Shown piece after piece: positions 25,885 to 34,795 of a stretch of 55,322 nucleotides of DNA (position 1 is its first letter; every line of letters begins with the position of its first letter). This stretch comes from Ureibacillus galli (GTDB lineage Bacteria > Bacillota > Bacilli > Bacillales_A > Planococcaceae). Made by a program: the position numbers and the translations under genes. The stretch is from contig NZ_JACSQA010000023.1 of assembly GCF_014836845.1 (NCBI RefSeq), positions 1 to 55,322 of the forward strand, given 5' to 3'. The notes under the pieces are model-generated. The model saw only the letters and a list, made by a program, of their open reading frames with translations, was not told where the DNA came from and did no database searches.

Positions 25885-25913
25885 ATTTTATCAGTGTAGT
25901 GAAGGTACGACAA
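25885..25913 (-). promoter_or_regulatory. Promoter of ispG-yqfW
   Basis: On the minus strand TTGTCG (25913-25908), 17 bp, TAAAAT (25890-25885). The motif CGTACC/GGTACG occurs three times around it (25904-25909, 25868-25873, 25848-25853); the last two can pair in the 5' leader just before the ribosome site. Confidence 0.5.
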
Positions 25914-25931
25914 GGAAGAAACGCTACTTTT

Positions 25932-26270
25932 TTATTTTCTGCAGTCATTCTCTATTTTATCATAGATTGGTATTTTAATAAGTTCTCCAGGAACAATGGC
26001 TTGTTTTTGTAAATGGGGATTTAGTTTATAAAATTGTGCCATTTTCTCAGGAAGTGAGATTTCAACTTCCGAAGGGTAGGATGCTAGTAAACTTTGAACT
26101 GTATCGCCTTCAATTGTTACAACGGAAATACTTTTAATATGAATTTGTTCTTCACAAGCTTGTTCTTCTTTTTTATCGAATGCGGCTAATGGGACAGTGC
26201 CTTCCGTTAAATCTATTTTAATAACAGTTGCAACTAGAAAAAAGACAACCGTAAAGATTAGAAATCTCAA
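25932..26270 (-). CDS. yqfZ: YqfZ-like membrane-anchored LysM protein
   Basis: An N-terminal hydrophobic segment (about 3-18) anchors or exports the protein; the second half (about 50-102) resembles a LysM peptidoglycan-binding domain, starting VVTIEGDTVQSLL and ending IVPGELIKIP. Position beside ispG matches yqfZ of B. subtilis. Start is TTG with GGAGGGA upstream. The gene is likely a cell-wall-associated accessory protein of unknown role. Confidence 0.78.
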   Translation of the reverse strand: MRFLIFTVVFFLVATVIKIDLTEGTVPLAAFDKKEEQACEEQIHIKSISVVTIEGDTVQSLLASYPSEVEISLPEKMAQFYKLNPHLQKQAIVPGELIKIPIYDKIENDCRK

Positions 26271-26321
26271 AAAAATCCCTCCTTTCTCTCACTATATGAA
26301 GAGACGAGGGATTCATGCCTA

Positions 26322-26831
26322 TTATTTTTTAGGTATTTTCGGATATTTTGTTGAAGATAAAGTTAATATAAAAATCGTAATGATTGCTTCTATTAAAGTA
26401 GACAATGAATTGGATAGATGAATGATTGAAAATAGAATCGTCAATAGGGTAGACCACGTAATAGCGAAAGCAGCAGTTCGCCACATATGACGATATTCTC
26501 CTCGACGGTTCATTATTTTTAGCAACATAACACCAACGAAGGCATAAATACTAATTTTTACAAATAATAGAATCGTTGTCATCACTGTCTGCAATATAAA
26601 AGCGAAAGGATATAGTAACCATTGAATATCTTCTACATATTCCGTTAATCCTTCTATATTATATATACTTTCAGAAACGCCTGTTAAAAATTGAATAAAT
26701 GAAAAGATAGAAAGAACAGCTATTAATAGAAAAACATATTGAATCGTTTTACCGATGGTTAATAATCTATAAGCTGCTAACTTTTTTGGATGTATAAGAC
26801 TATCAATGAATAATTGTGAGTGTTTAACCAT
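26322..26831 (-). CDS. DUF1189-family membrane protein (YqgA-like)
   Basis: Four to five hydrophobic helices and the opening block FIDSLIHPKKLAAYRLLTIGK, seen here as HPKKLAAYR followed by IGKTIQYVFLL, match DUF1189 membrane proteins. Start at ATG 26831 is set by GGAGGAG; the longer frame to 26888 has no ribosome site. It is divergent from the DUF456 gene, and the location corresponds to yqgA in the B. subtilis order. Function unknown. Confidence 0.7.
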   Translation of the reverse strand: MVKHSQLFIDSLIHPKKLAAYRLLTIGKTIQYVFLLIAVLSIFSFIQFLTGVSESIYNIEGLTEYVEDIQWLLYPFAFILQTVMTTILLFVKISIYAFVGVMLLKIMNRRGEYRHMWRTAAFAITWSTLLTILFSIIHLSNSLSTLIEAIITIFILTLSSTKYPKIPKK

Positions 26832-26983
26832 ATTTTCTCCTCCATATGAGAGTTTACCATGAATTGAAACAATCGATAAAGTAACCATTTAGAAATTTAA
26901 TGAAAAGTTTCGTTAATATAGGGCGAAACTTTTCCTTTCTTCTAACGTATAAGTTGTTAAGTAATTGGATAGGAGATGTTTTT

Positions 26984-27466
26984 TTGGATATTGTTGCTTG
27001 GATATTAATTATAGCCTGTTTCATTATTGCATTTGTCGGTTTAATTTACCCCATTATTCCATCTGTACTATTTATACTATTAGGCTTTATTGTATATGGG
27101 TTATTTTACTCTTTTGCAGATTTCGGTTGGTTATTTTGGGCAATACAAATATTATTTGTTGTCCTACTATTTGCTGCAGATTCCATTTCGAATTTAATAG
27201 GCGTTAAAAAATTTGGTGGTACAAAGGCGGGGATGTGGGGAAGTACGATTGGCTTACTAGTAGGTCCTTTCATTATTCCAGTCGTTGGAATTTTAGTTGG
27301 ACCATTTTTAGGAGCGGTAATCGGTGAGCTACTCGTAACAAAAACGGATATAAAACAAGCGATGAGAGCTGGAGTAGGGTCCCTTGTCGGTTTTTTAACT
27401 TCGGTCGTGACAAAGGGGATCATACAAATAATTATGATTGTTATTTTTATAATCTTCATTTTATAG
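26984..27466 (+). CDS. yqgC: DUF456-family membrane protein (YqgC-like)
   Basis: A small membrane protein of about 160 residues with Gly-rich hairpins (FGGTKAGMWGSTIG, GPFIIPVVGILVGPFLG), typical of DUF456. The TTG at 26984 is preceded by AGGAGATG and gives the length of YqgC; the frame continues upstream to an ATG at 26900 but that region has no ribosome site at its start. It lies directly before sodA, as in B. subtilis. Function unknown. Confidence 0.82.
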   Translation: MDIVAWILIIACFIIAFVGLIYPIIPSVLFILLGFIVYGLFYSFADFGWLFWAIQILFVVLLFAADSISNLIGVKKFGGTKAGMWGSTIGLLVGPFIIPVVGILVGPFLGAVIGELLVTKTDIKQAMRAGVGSLVGFLTSVVTKGIIQIIMIVIFIIFIL

Positions 27467-27611
27467 AAAAGTGGAAGTTAAAAGAATCCATTATTTCCGT
27501 CTAAAGGCTGAAATGTGTAATTCTTCAGTGTTAAATGATTGAATGGTTTACACAATTTTGATAACCTAGAAATGTAATCAACATTACTTATTTTGAGGGA
27601 GGAAATTCACA

Positions 27612-28217
27612 ATGGCTTTTGAATTACCAAAATTATCTTACGCATACGATGCATTAGAACCACATATCGATGCAAAAACGATGGAAATTCACCATACTAA
27701 ACACCATAACACATACGTAACAAACTTAAACGCAGCAGTTGAAGGTACTGAATTTGCTAGTAAAGATCTTTTAGACTTAATCTCAAATATCGATGCACTT
27801 CCAGCTGACAAACAAACAGCCGTACGTAATAATGGCGGTGGACATGCAAACCACTCATTATTCTGGGAAATCCTAACTCCTGGTGGATCTTCAACACCAA
27901 CTGGCGAATTGGCATCAGCAATTGATGCGAAATTCGGTAGCTTAGATGCTTTCAAAGATGAATTTGCAAAAGCTGCAGCTGGCCGTTTTGGTTCAGGTTG
28001 GGCATGGTTAGTTGTTGATGGTGGCGAATTAGCAATCACTTCAACTCCAAACCAAGACTCTCCAGTAATGGAAGGTAAAACACCAATCTTAGGATTAGAC
28101 GTTTGGGAGCATGCGTACTACTTAAACTACCAAAACCGTCGTCCTGACTATGTTTCAGCATTCTGGAATGTTGTAAACTGGGATGTAGTAGCTGAAAAAT
28201 TCGCAGCAGCGAAATAA
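27612..28217 (+). CDS. sodA: Superoxide dismutase (Mn/Fe family), SodA
   Basis: All four metal ligands are present: H27, H81 (ANHSLFW), D163 and H167 (DVWEHAYY). Residues GGG(H/N) around 76-78 and the C-terminal [11 protein letters not shown] are typical of Mn-SOD from bacilli. Length 201 is normal. Strong codon bias and GAGGGAGG before the ATG suggest high expression. Confidence 0.97.
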   Translation: MAFELPKLSYAYDALEPHIDAKTMEIHHTKHHNTYVTNLNAAVEGTEFASKDLLDLISNIDALPADKQTAVRNNGGGHANHSLFWEILTPGGSSTPTGELASAIDAKFGSLDAFKDEFAKAAAGRFGSGWAWLVVDGGELAITSTPNQDSPVMEGKTPILGLDVWEHAYYLNYQNRRPDYVSAFWNVVNWDVVAEKFAAAK

Positions 28218-28258
28218 AAATAGGTTGAATAACGATTTATAATTAATAAGTAACTATG

Positions 28259-28296
28259 GCCGCTAATTTCGAAATGAGAAATTAGCGGCTTTTTAG
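28259..28296 (+). terminator. Intrinsic terminator of sodA
   Basis: A 12-bp stem GCCGCTAATTTC/GAAATTAGCGGC with a seven-base loop and five Ts. Confidence 0.92.
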
Positions 28297-28411
28297 TTGT
28301 ATTTTTCACGTGTATATTTTAATTTCTACTGGAATACATTAAAGTGAATTGTTTTGGGTTTTTGTTGATTGAAATGTTAAGGTTTTAGAGGAGTATGAAT
28401 GGAGTGAATAG

Positions 28412-28966
28412 TTGATTGCCTTTGTAAGTTTTTTCAGCATCGTTTTGTTTACTTTATTATTAAGCTCCGTTTTTCGAGGACAACTTAAAGAAAGTCATTT
28501 GACAAGTTGTCTATCGATGTTTGTGGCAATGACAAAAAGCACACTAATCGGTATTCTTGTTGCCCTTTGGATACCAGATATCGTCTATTCAACAATCATT
28601 GCATTATTAGTAAGCTTTTTACTCATAAGTATTATGACTTATCAACTGGCAACAAAAATATTTTTAGAATGTTTAAGTGCGCTTTTTATGGGATCGATGA
28701 TGGGCACCATGTTAAGTTTAATGACTACTAATAATGAAATGATTAGTATTTTATTTTTCACAGCTTTATATCTGATTAGTTGCATCATAGCAGCAGGATT
28801 ATGGAATAAAGACAATGTTCAACATTTCTTTAAAGGATTTCCGAGAAAAGTAATGCTTACTTCTTTATTCGTTGTAATATTACTTGCCTTTACTACAATG
28901 TACGATTTGCTACCTAAATCAACGAATGAAGTAGAACCGGAACCAGAACATCATGAGCATCACTAA
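28412..28966 (+). CDS. Membrane protein of unknown function with His/Glu-rich C-terminal tail
   Basis: A 184-residue protein with about five to six membrane helices and a cytoplasmic- or surface-exposed tail ending EVEPEPEHHEHH, a likely metal-binding string. TTG 28412 is the start: GGAGTG lies five bases upstream and no other start in frame is near. It follows sodA with its own terminator between, so it is an independent unit. Family not recognised; the tail suggests divalent-metal handling but nothing else supports it. Confidence 0.75.
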   Translation: MIAFVSFFSIVLFTLLLSSVFRGQLKESHLTSCLSMFVAMTKSTLIGILVALWIPDIVYSTIIALLVSFLLISIMTYQLATKIFLECLSALFMGSMMGTMLSLMTTNNEMISILFFTALYLISCIIAAGLWNKDNVQHFFKGFPRKVMLTSLFVVILLAFTTMYDLLPKSTNEVEPEPEHHEHH

Positions 28967-29064
28967 TGTTTGTTAGCATGGAGTATGACACTCCATGCTT
29001 TTTTAGCTGCTAAGCATAATTAAAGAGTAACAAACACAAATTATGCTTGATGGAGGTGAGAAGA

Positions 29065-29241
29065 TTGACAAATAAGAAAAAAAATACGTTAGATCGAGAA
29101 GAGTATGGGCATGGTTTTGATTTAAGTCCCGATGATTTTGATGTCATTGGAGAGAATGACCATGCAAAGAAGCAACAACAACAAAATAAAAAGAATAATG
29201 AACGAAATAATAAACAAAATCCATCAAGATTAAATAAGTAA
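29065..29241 (+). CDS. Small hydrophilic protein of unknown function
   Basis: A 58-residue, highly charged protein with an acidic middle (FDLSPDDFDVIGEND) and a Gln/Asn/Lys-rich tail. TTG at 29065 is preceded by the strong site GGAGGTGAG, and a good terminator follows, so this is probably a real gene. Composition suggests disorder, perhaps a spore- or stress-related peptide; no family recognised. Confidence 0.65.
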   Translation: MTNKKKNTLDREEYGHGFDLSPDDFDVIGENDHAKKQQQQNKKNNERNNKQNPSRLNK

Positions 29242-29246
29242 AAGGA

Positions 29247-29297
29247 AAAAGTATTTGGTTTTTAAAGGGAACTACCTTTATACCAAATACTTTTTTA
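29247..29297 (+). terminator. Intrinsic terminator of the small gene
   Basis: AAAAGTATTTGGT pairs with ACCAAATACTTTT, with an inner TAAAGG/CCTTTA stem; six Ts follow. Confidence 0.88.
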
Positions 29298-29402
29298 TCT
29301 ACCGAGTAAAGTAACCTTTTAAAGGAACTCCCGATTTCATACAGTTCTAAATCTTCCTTTCCATTCTTATAATGTATAAAGAATGAATAAAGGGGGAGAG
29401 TT

Positions 29403-30314
29403 ATGCTTATTGATGGGGTGTTCTCAGGTGGTGGAATTAAAGGATTTGCTTATGTCGGAGCGTTACAAGTTTTAGAGGAACAAAATTATCGCTTCAAACG
29501 GGTGGCTGGAACGAGTGCTGGTGCAATTTTAGCTTGTTTTATTGCTGCGGGTTACCAAGCAAACGAAATAGAAGAAGTTTTAGATGATCTTGATTTAAAA
29601 GGTCTTCTCGATCCTCCCAAACTTACTCGTACTCTTCCTTTTTTAAAATGGCTGAATCTATATTTTCGAATGGGACTGTATAAAGGAAAAGCATTAGAAA
29701 AGTGGTTCTATAAAAAATTAGCCGCTAAAGGCATTATTACTTTTAATGATTTACCACGTGGCTCTTTAAAATTAGTAACATCTGATTTAACAAATGGACG
29801 AATGATTGTTATACCAGATGATTTAGCCTCCTACGGTATTAATTGGAAAACCTTCCCTGTATCAAAGGCGTTACGAATGAGTTGTGGTATCCCCTTTTTC
29901 TTTGAACCAATTAAATTAAAGGATAACAAAGGGGAATGCATATTTGTTGACGGTGGAGTCCTAAGCAATTTCCCCCTATGGATTTTTGATAATGGGAACA
30001 AGGAAAGGCCATTAATTGGATTGAAGCTTAGTAATCCTAGTGAAGCAATGGAACCACAAGAAATCGAAAATGGCTTTCATTTATTTGAAGCACTCTTTAA
30101 GACGATGAAAAATGCCCATGATGAACGTTATATTTCAAGGAAAGATGAAAAGAATATTATATTTATTCCAGTGGAGAATTATAGTGCCACACAATTTGAT
30201 ATAGATCATGAAACAAAACAAGCATTAATTGACATTGGTAGGAAACGAACCTTAAAGTTTTTAGAAACATGGCAAGGGGAAACGTTGAAAGAATCTAGGA
30301 TAATCGGAGTATAA
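29403..30314 (+). CDS. Patatin-like phospholipase family protein
   Basis: The oxyanion loop GGGIKG is at 9-14, the nucleophile GTSAG at 36-40 (S38) and the catalytic Asp in VDGG (D183), so the Ser-Asp dyad is intact. Length 303 resembles RssA/YqhO-type bacterial patatins. It has no signal peptide and should act on lipids or acyl esters inside the cell. AGGGGGAG precedes the ATG. TATAAT occurs about 35 bases upstream without a clear -35. Confidence 0.88.
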   Translation: MLIDGVFSGGGIKGFAYVGALQVLEEQNYRFKRVAGTSAGAILACFIAAGYQANEIEEVLDDLDLKGLLDPPKLTRTLPFLKWLNLYFRMGLYKGKALEKWFYKKLAAKGIITFNDLPRGSLKLVTSDLTNGRMIVIPDDLASYGINWKTFPVSKALRMSCGIPFFFEPIKLKDNKGECIFVDGGVLSNFPLWIFDNGNKERPLIGLKLSNPSEAMEPQEIENGFHLFEALFKTMKNAHDERYISRKDEKNIIFIPVENYSATQFDIDHETKQALIDIGRKRTLKFLETWQGETLKESRIIGV

Positions 30315-30357
30315 AGTAGGTATACTAATGATAAGTATGCTAAAAGGAGATAACAAT

Positions 30358-30777
30358 ATGGCAAAGACTCCAGAAGAAATTGCAGCAAAAATATTGGATG
30401 ATAATATGGTTGGAACGATGGCTACAATTGAAGGAGACAAACCGCATTCCCGATATATGACATTTTTTAATGATTCTTTTACTTTATATACGGTGACTAG
30501 TAAAGATACCCATAAAGTAGATGAATTATCAAAAAATCCCTTTACACATATTTTAATTGGATATGATGGGAAAGGGTTAGGGGATGAATATTTAGAAATC
30601 GAAGGAAAAGTCGAGATTTCATCCGATGAATCGATGCGGGAAAAGGTTTGGAACCGAATGTTAAAATCATGGTTTAGTGGTCCGGATGATCCGAATATGA
30701 CCATTTTAAAAATCACACCCTCTCAAATCAAACTAATGAATACGAAAGGGAAAGACCCTGTCATTCTTTCAATCTAA
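30358..30777 (+). CDS. Pyridoxamine 5'-phosphate oxidase-like flavin-binding protein (general stress protein 26 type)
   Basis: This 139-residue split-barrel protein begins MAKTPEEIAAKIL and continues with MATIEGDKPHSRYM, typical of the small FMN-binding general stress proteins (B. subtilis YdaG type). ATG 30358 is set by AAGGAGATAAC; the frame before it overlaps the promoter region. It lies 43 bases after the patatin gene and may be cotranscribed. Exact substrate unknown. Confidence 0.8.
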   Translation: MAKTPEEIAAKILDDNMVGTMATIEGDKPHSRYMTFFNDSFTLYTVTSKDTHKVDELSKNPFTHILIGYDGKGLGDEYLEIEGKVEISSDESMREKVWNRMLKSWFSGPDDPNMTILKITPSQIKLMNTKGKDPVILSI

Positions 30778-30799
30778 ATGTTAAAAATTTTGTTTATTG

Positions 30800-30846
30800 A
30801 TAAAGCGGTTGCTCTCGTATGTGTGAGCAACCGCTTTATTTTATTT
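30800..30846. terminator. Bidirectional terminator
   Basis: A 15-bp stem ATAAAGCGGTTGCTC with its complement GAGCAACCGCTTTAT and a ten-base loop, followed on the right by TTTTATTT; the A/T flanks serve both convergent genes. Confidence 0.85.
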
Positions 30847-30853
30847 GAATGTA

Positions 30854-31906
30854 TTAATTTTCAACGAGCATTTCTTGGATGATTTGTCGATTTTTTTCTT
30901 GAAACTTTTCGTTATGGGAAGATACCATTTCAAATTGATTGGCTAACGGATCGATATAGGTTTTTGCACTATTGACAGCATTGACAGCATCTTGGAATGT
31001 TCCGACTAATAAATGAACTTTCCCTTCATAGGATAAAATATCTCCTGCAGCAAAAATCCCTTCCTGCGAAGTTTTACCTGTTGCAGTTCCTTCATAATAA
31101 TAATCATCTTTTAATTTTAAAGCCGTTTCAGTGGAAAAATTTAAAGAAGCATCCCGATTGTATCCGTGACTTACGATGATGTGATCAATATGTTGATGCA
31201 ATTCTTCCACTGTATCGTGTTTTTTCAATACGACTTGACTAACTTCTGTCTTTTCTGTATTAGCAATTAACTTCTCTATCGTTGTATTAAGTAATATCGT
31301 TACTTTTGGATTTGACTTTAAAAGGTCTACTTGTGCTTCATGGGCAGTTAATTGATCTTTTCGATAAACGAGGATGATTTCATCAGCAATATCTACCATT
31401 TCTACTGCCCAATCAATGGCACCATTTCCACCACCGGAAATTAATACACGCTTATGTTGAAATAATTTAAAGGATGGAACAGTGTAGTGCAAATTGGTCA
31501 TTTCAAACTTCTCCGCACCTTCAATGTTTAACTTTTGAGGATGGATAATCCCACCACCATTGGCCATAATAATTGATTTAGAGTAATGTTTTTGCCCATC
31601 ATTTGTTGTAATAACAAAAAGGTTATTATCGTTTTTATCAATTAAGTCAACCTTTGTGTTTGTTAATATAGTTGGTTGAAACGTTTTTGCTTGTTCAATT
31701 AATTGATTGACAAATTGGGCTCCCATTATCGGAGGTTGACCCCCAACATCCCAAATCATTTTTTCTGGATATAGTAAAACTTTTCCACCTAATTGGGCTT
31801 GCGATTCAATTAATTTTGTTTTCATACTTCTCAATCCACTATAAAAAGTTGAATACAATCCTGCAGGGCCGCCACCGATGATCGTTACATCGAAAATTTC
31901 ATTCAT
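30854..31906 (-). CDS. Ferredoxin/flavodoxin-NADP+ reductase, thioredoxin-reductase-like (YumC/YcgT type)
   Basis: FAD-binding motif GGGPAG (11-16) and NADPH motif GGGNGAIDWA in the middle identify a TrxR-like flavoprotein. It lacks the CxxC of thioredoxin reductase, as expected for FNR2 enzymes. The tail (KFQEKNRQIIQEML) is typical. Start ATG 31906 follows GGAGCGAG; the longer frame enters the promoter of the divergent siderophore operon. Sharing the intergenic region with a Fur box suggests iron control and a possible role in reducing imported ferric siderophore. Confidence 0.88.
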   Translation of the reverse strand: MNEIFDVTIIGGGPAGLYSTFYSGLRSMKTKLIESQAQLGGKVLLYPEKMIWDVGGQPPIMGAQFVNQLIEQAKTFQPTILTNTKVDLIDKNDNNLFVITTNDGQKHYSKSIIMANGGGIIHPQKLNIEGAEKFEMTNLHYTVPSFKLFQHKRVLISGGGNGAIDWAVEMVDIADEIILVYRKDQLTAHEAQVDLLKSNPKVTILLNTTIEKLIANTEKTEVSQVVLKKHDTVEELHQHIDHIIVSHGYNRDASLNFSTETALKLKDDYYYEGTATGKTSQEGIFAAGDILSYEGKVHLLVGTFQDAVNAVNSAKTYIDPLANQFEMVSSHNEKFQEKNRQIIQEMLVEN

Positions 31907-31953
31907 ACTTCTCGCTCCATTCGAAGGGTATATAAAAAAAATAAAAATTTTGT

Positions 31954-31982
31954 TTGACAATTGATAGTTCTGTAAATATGAT
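31954..31982 (+). promoter_or_regulatory. Sigma-A promoter of the siderophore uptake operon
   Basis: Consensus TTGACA (31954-31959), 17 bp, TATGAT (31977-31982). Confidence 0.82.
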
Positions 31983-31992
31983 TATATCGTAG

Positions 31993-32011
31993 TTGAAAAT
32001 GATTATCAATA
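31993..32011. promoter_or_regulatory. Fur box
   Basis: TGAAAAT-G-ATTATCA at 31994-32008 matches the 7-1-7 Fur motif TGATAAT-N-ATTATCA in all but one base, and the 19-bp box extends to both sides. It covers the expected transcription start of the uptake operon, so iron-loaded Fur should repress it. Confidence 0.9.
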
Positions 32012-32036
32012 TCACGATTTAGAGGAGTGAGGAAAA

Positions 32037-32825
32037 GTGCGCTTGCAAGTGGAGGATATTCGTGTAGGGTATGACGAACAAACGATTGTCCATGATATAA
32101 GTATGGCGATTCCTGATGGGAAAATTACGACGATAATAGGTGCAAACGGTTGTGGTAAGTCAACTTTACTAAAAGCGATTACACGAATTATCAATCATGA
32201 AAGCGGCCAAGTTGTTCTAGACGGCAAAAACATTCGCAAAATGAAAACAAAGGAATTAGCAACTCAACTTGCTATTTTACCTCAAAGTCCTGAAAGTGCT
32301 CAAGGTTTACTTGTAGAGGAACTAGTGTCCTACGGAAGATTCCCATATCAAAAAGGGTTCGGCAATTTATCGGCAAAAGATAAAGAAATGATTGATTGGG
32401 CTTTAGAAGTAACAGGGACAAAGGATTTTCGACATAAAGCTGTAGATGCCTTATCTGGAGGTCAACGCCAAAGGGTATGGATTGCAATGGCGCTCGCTCA
32501 AGAAACCGATATTATTTTTTTAGATGAACCAACGACATATCTTGATATGGCTCATCAATTGGAAGTACTCGAACTGTTACATATGCTGAATGTTCAAGAA
32601 GGTAGAACAATTGTTATGGTGCTTCATGACTTGAATCAAGCCGCAAGATTTTCTGATTATATACTAGCCCTTTCCCACGGGCATCTTATTCGCGCAGGTG
32701 AGCCGGAGGAAGTTATAACAACAGAAGTTTTAAAAGAAGTGTTTAACATTGATGCGGTAATAGGAAAAGATCCTCGTACAAACAAACCAATGTGCTTAAC
32801 TTACGATTTAATAAAAGGAGAATAG
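32037..32825 (+). CDS. Ferric-siderophore ABC transporter ATP-binding protein (FhuC/FecE family)
   Basis: Walker A GANGCGKST (35-43), signature LSGGQ (139-143), Walker B IIFLDEPT and the D-loop SYLDMAHQ variant TTYLDMAHQ, all typical of iron-siderophore ATPases. First gene of a four-gene operon with the Fur box upstream. Start is GTG 32037 with GAGGAG upstream. Spacing to the binding-protein gene is three bases. Confidence 0.92.
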   Translation: MRLQVEDIRVGYDEQTIVHDISMAIPDGKITTIIGANGCGKSTLLKAITRIINHESGQVVLDGKNIRKMKTKELATQLAILPQSPESAQGLLVEELVSYGRFPYQKGFGNLSAKDKEMIDWALEVTGTKDFRHKAVDALSGGQRQRVWIAMALAQETDIIFLDEPTTYLDMAHQLEVLELLHMLNVQEGRTIVMVLHDLNQAARFSDYILALSHGHLIRAGEPEEVITTEVLKEVFNIDAVIGKDPRTNKPMCLTYDLIKGE

Positions 32826-32828
32826 AAA

Positions 32829-33773
32829 ATGAAAAAATGGATGTTAACATTAATTGCAGTTTTAGTATTAGCTTTAGCTGCTTGTAGCAGTAACGGAGAA
32901 GGAAAGAATGCCGAAAAATCATCAGAAGACACAAAACAAACAGAAACGTCTTCAGATACAATTACATATGAATCAAGTAAAGGACCAATTGAAGTACCAG
33001 CCAATCCAGAACGTGTTGTTGTGCTATCCTCTTATGCAGGAGATCTGATTAAATTAGGTGTAAATATTGTAGGGGTTGATTCATGGTCAGCAAATAACCC
33101 TAATTTTAAAGAACAACTAAAGGATGTTCCGGTCGTTTCAAACGAAGATTTAGAAAAAATTATTGAATTAGATCCAGATTTAATTATTGGCTTAGATAAT
33201 ATTAATAATGCAGATAAATTAAAAGAAATTGCACCAACAGTATTATTTACTTATGGAGAATATGATTACCTTCAACAACATATTGAAGTTGGTAAAGCGG
33301 TAAATAAAGAAGCCGAGGCTACTGCTTGGGTCGAAGATTTTAAAACACGCGCTGCTGATGTAGGTAAAAAAATTAAAGAAAAAATTGGCGAAGATGCTAC
33401 TGTTACCGTTGTAGAAAACTATGAAAAACAATTTTATTTATTTGGCGATAATTGGGGCCGTGGTACAGAGATTTTATACCAAGCAATGGGCTTAAACATG
33501 CCACAAAAGGTGAAAGATGTTGCTTTAGAACCAGGTTATTTTGCCATTTCCCAAGAAGTGTTAGGGGATTATGCTGGGGATTACATTATTATGAGTTTAG
33601 TTTCTGAAGGTCAAGATACGAGCTTTGTTGACTCAGATTGGTACAACGAAATTGACGCTGTAAAAAATGGCCACACTTTTGTAGCAGATGGTCAAAGATT
33701 TTACTTTAATGATGCCTCTTCATTGGACTACCAGTTATCCTTCTTTGAAGAATCTTTTCTAGGAAATAAATAA
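32829..33773 (+). CDS. Ferric-siderophore-binding lipoprotein
   Basis: Lipobox LAAC (Cys19) after a short signal, a Ser/Thr/Glu-rich linker (about 20-50), then a PF01497 binding fold with PERVVVLSSYAGDLIKLG entry region (short motifs PERVVVL and GDLIKLGV) and LGDYAGDYI near the end. Operon context gives iron as cargo; which siderophore cannot be told from sequence. Confidence 0.92.
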   Translation: MKKWMLTLIAVLVLALAACSSNGEGKNAEKSSEDTKQTETSSDTITYESSKGPIEVPANPERVVVLSSYAGDLIKLGVNIVGVDSWSANNPNFKEQLKDVPVVSNEDLEKIIELDPDLIIGLDNINNADKLKEIAPTVLFTYGEYDYLQQHIEVGKAVNKEAEATAWVEDFKTRAADVGKKIKEKIGEDATVTVVENYEKQFYLFGDNWGRGTEILYQAMGLNMPQKVKDVALEPGYFAISQEVLGDYAGDYIIMSLVSEGQDTSFVDSDWYNEIDAVKNGHTFVADGQRFYFNDASSLDYQLSFFEESFLGNK

Positions 33774-33793
33774 TTAAAGAGAGAAGTATTGTG

Positions 33794-34795
33794 ATGAAAT
33801 CATCCTATAAAATATCTTTTTTCGTTAAACTTTTTATAGCGGTCTGTATCTTGTTCGTTATTGCTTTTTTAGCTATAACGAACGGTGCCGCTCATACAAC
33901 TTTACAAGATGTATGGAATGCAATGGTTGCGAAAGAAGGGGGACAATATTATTCAGAGCTTAGAGAAATAAGGTTTCCTCGAGCAATCGCTGCCTTTTTT
34001 GTAGGTAGCGCCCTTGCCGTTGCAGGTGCAATTATGCAAGGTATGACGCGAAACCCGATTGCTGATCCAGGACTGTTAGGCTTAACGTCTGGCGCAAATA
34101 TGATGCTAGCAATTACCCTTGCGTTTATACCCGGTGCATCTAATTTGATGATTATGTTTACCTGTTTCATCGGAGCTGCTATCGGGATGGTGATTGTGTA
34201 TGGTATTGGTATGTCTACAAGAGGCGGGCTTTCTCCTATGAAACTAGTTTTAGCCGGAGCTGCCGTTACCGCCTTTTTACAAGCGATAGCAGATGGAGTA
34301 GGTATACTATTTGATATTTCAAAAGATGTATCGATGTGGACTGCCGGAGGATTAGTTGGCACAACATGGACGTCATTAATCATTGTCCCATTTATTGTTT
34401 TCGGCCTTCTGTTTGCCATTCTCATTAGTAGACAATTAACGATTTTAAGTTTAAATGAAGAGGTAGCGGTTGGTTTAGGACAGAATACAATCCTCATCAA
34501 GACAATTATGATGGTCGTTGTTGTGATATTAGCGGGAGGGGCTGTTGCATTAATCGGTAACTTAGCTTTTGTCGGATTAATTATTCCTCATATTGTTAGA
34601 GCGGTTGTAGGGCATGATTACCGATTAATTATCCCGATGAGTATCATCGTTGGCGGAGCTTTTATGACATTGGCCGATTTCGTTAGTCGGGTTATTAACG
34701 CACCATTTGAAACACCAACTGTATCACTTATTGCGCTAATCGGTTTACCGTTCTTCTTAGTTTTAGTACGAAAAGGAGGACGGGTAAATGGCTAA
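33794..34795 (+). CDS. Ferric-siderophore ABC permease, FecCD family (subunit 1)
   Basis: About nine to ten helices; hallmarks are RFPRAIAAFFVGSALAVAG with the RNPIADPGLLG motif and the ATPase-contact segment GLGQNT. The ATG at 33794 or the GTG at 33791 could start it; the GAGAG site favours the ATG slightly. Overlaps the second permease by eight bases. Confidence 0.92.
   Translation: MKSSYKISFFVKLFIAVCILFVIAFLAITNGAAHTTLQDVWNAMVAKEGGQYYSELREIRFPRAIAAFFVGSALAVAGAIMQGMTRNPIADPGLLGLTSGANMMLAITLAFIPGASNLMIMFTCFIGAAIGMVIVYGIGMSTRGGLSPMKLVLAGAAVTAFLQAIADGVGILFDISKDVSMWTAGGLVGTTWTSLIIVPFIVFGLLFAILISRQLTILSLNEEVAVGLGQNTILIKTIMMVVVVILAGGAVALIGNLAFVGLIIPHIVRAVVGHDYRLIIPMSIIVGGAFMTLADFVSRVINAPFETPTVSLIALIGLPFFLVLVRKGGRVNG

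Noticed and set aside
30261-30716. 151-codon frame on the minus strand
   Set aside because: It is antisense to the patatin-like and flavin-binding genes, which have clear motifs and ribosome sites.
33949-34500. 183-codon frame on the minus strand
   Set aside because: It is a shadow of the FecCD permease gene; hydrophobic codons on one strand commonly give long antisense frames.
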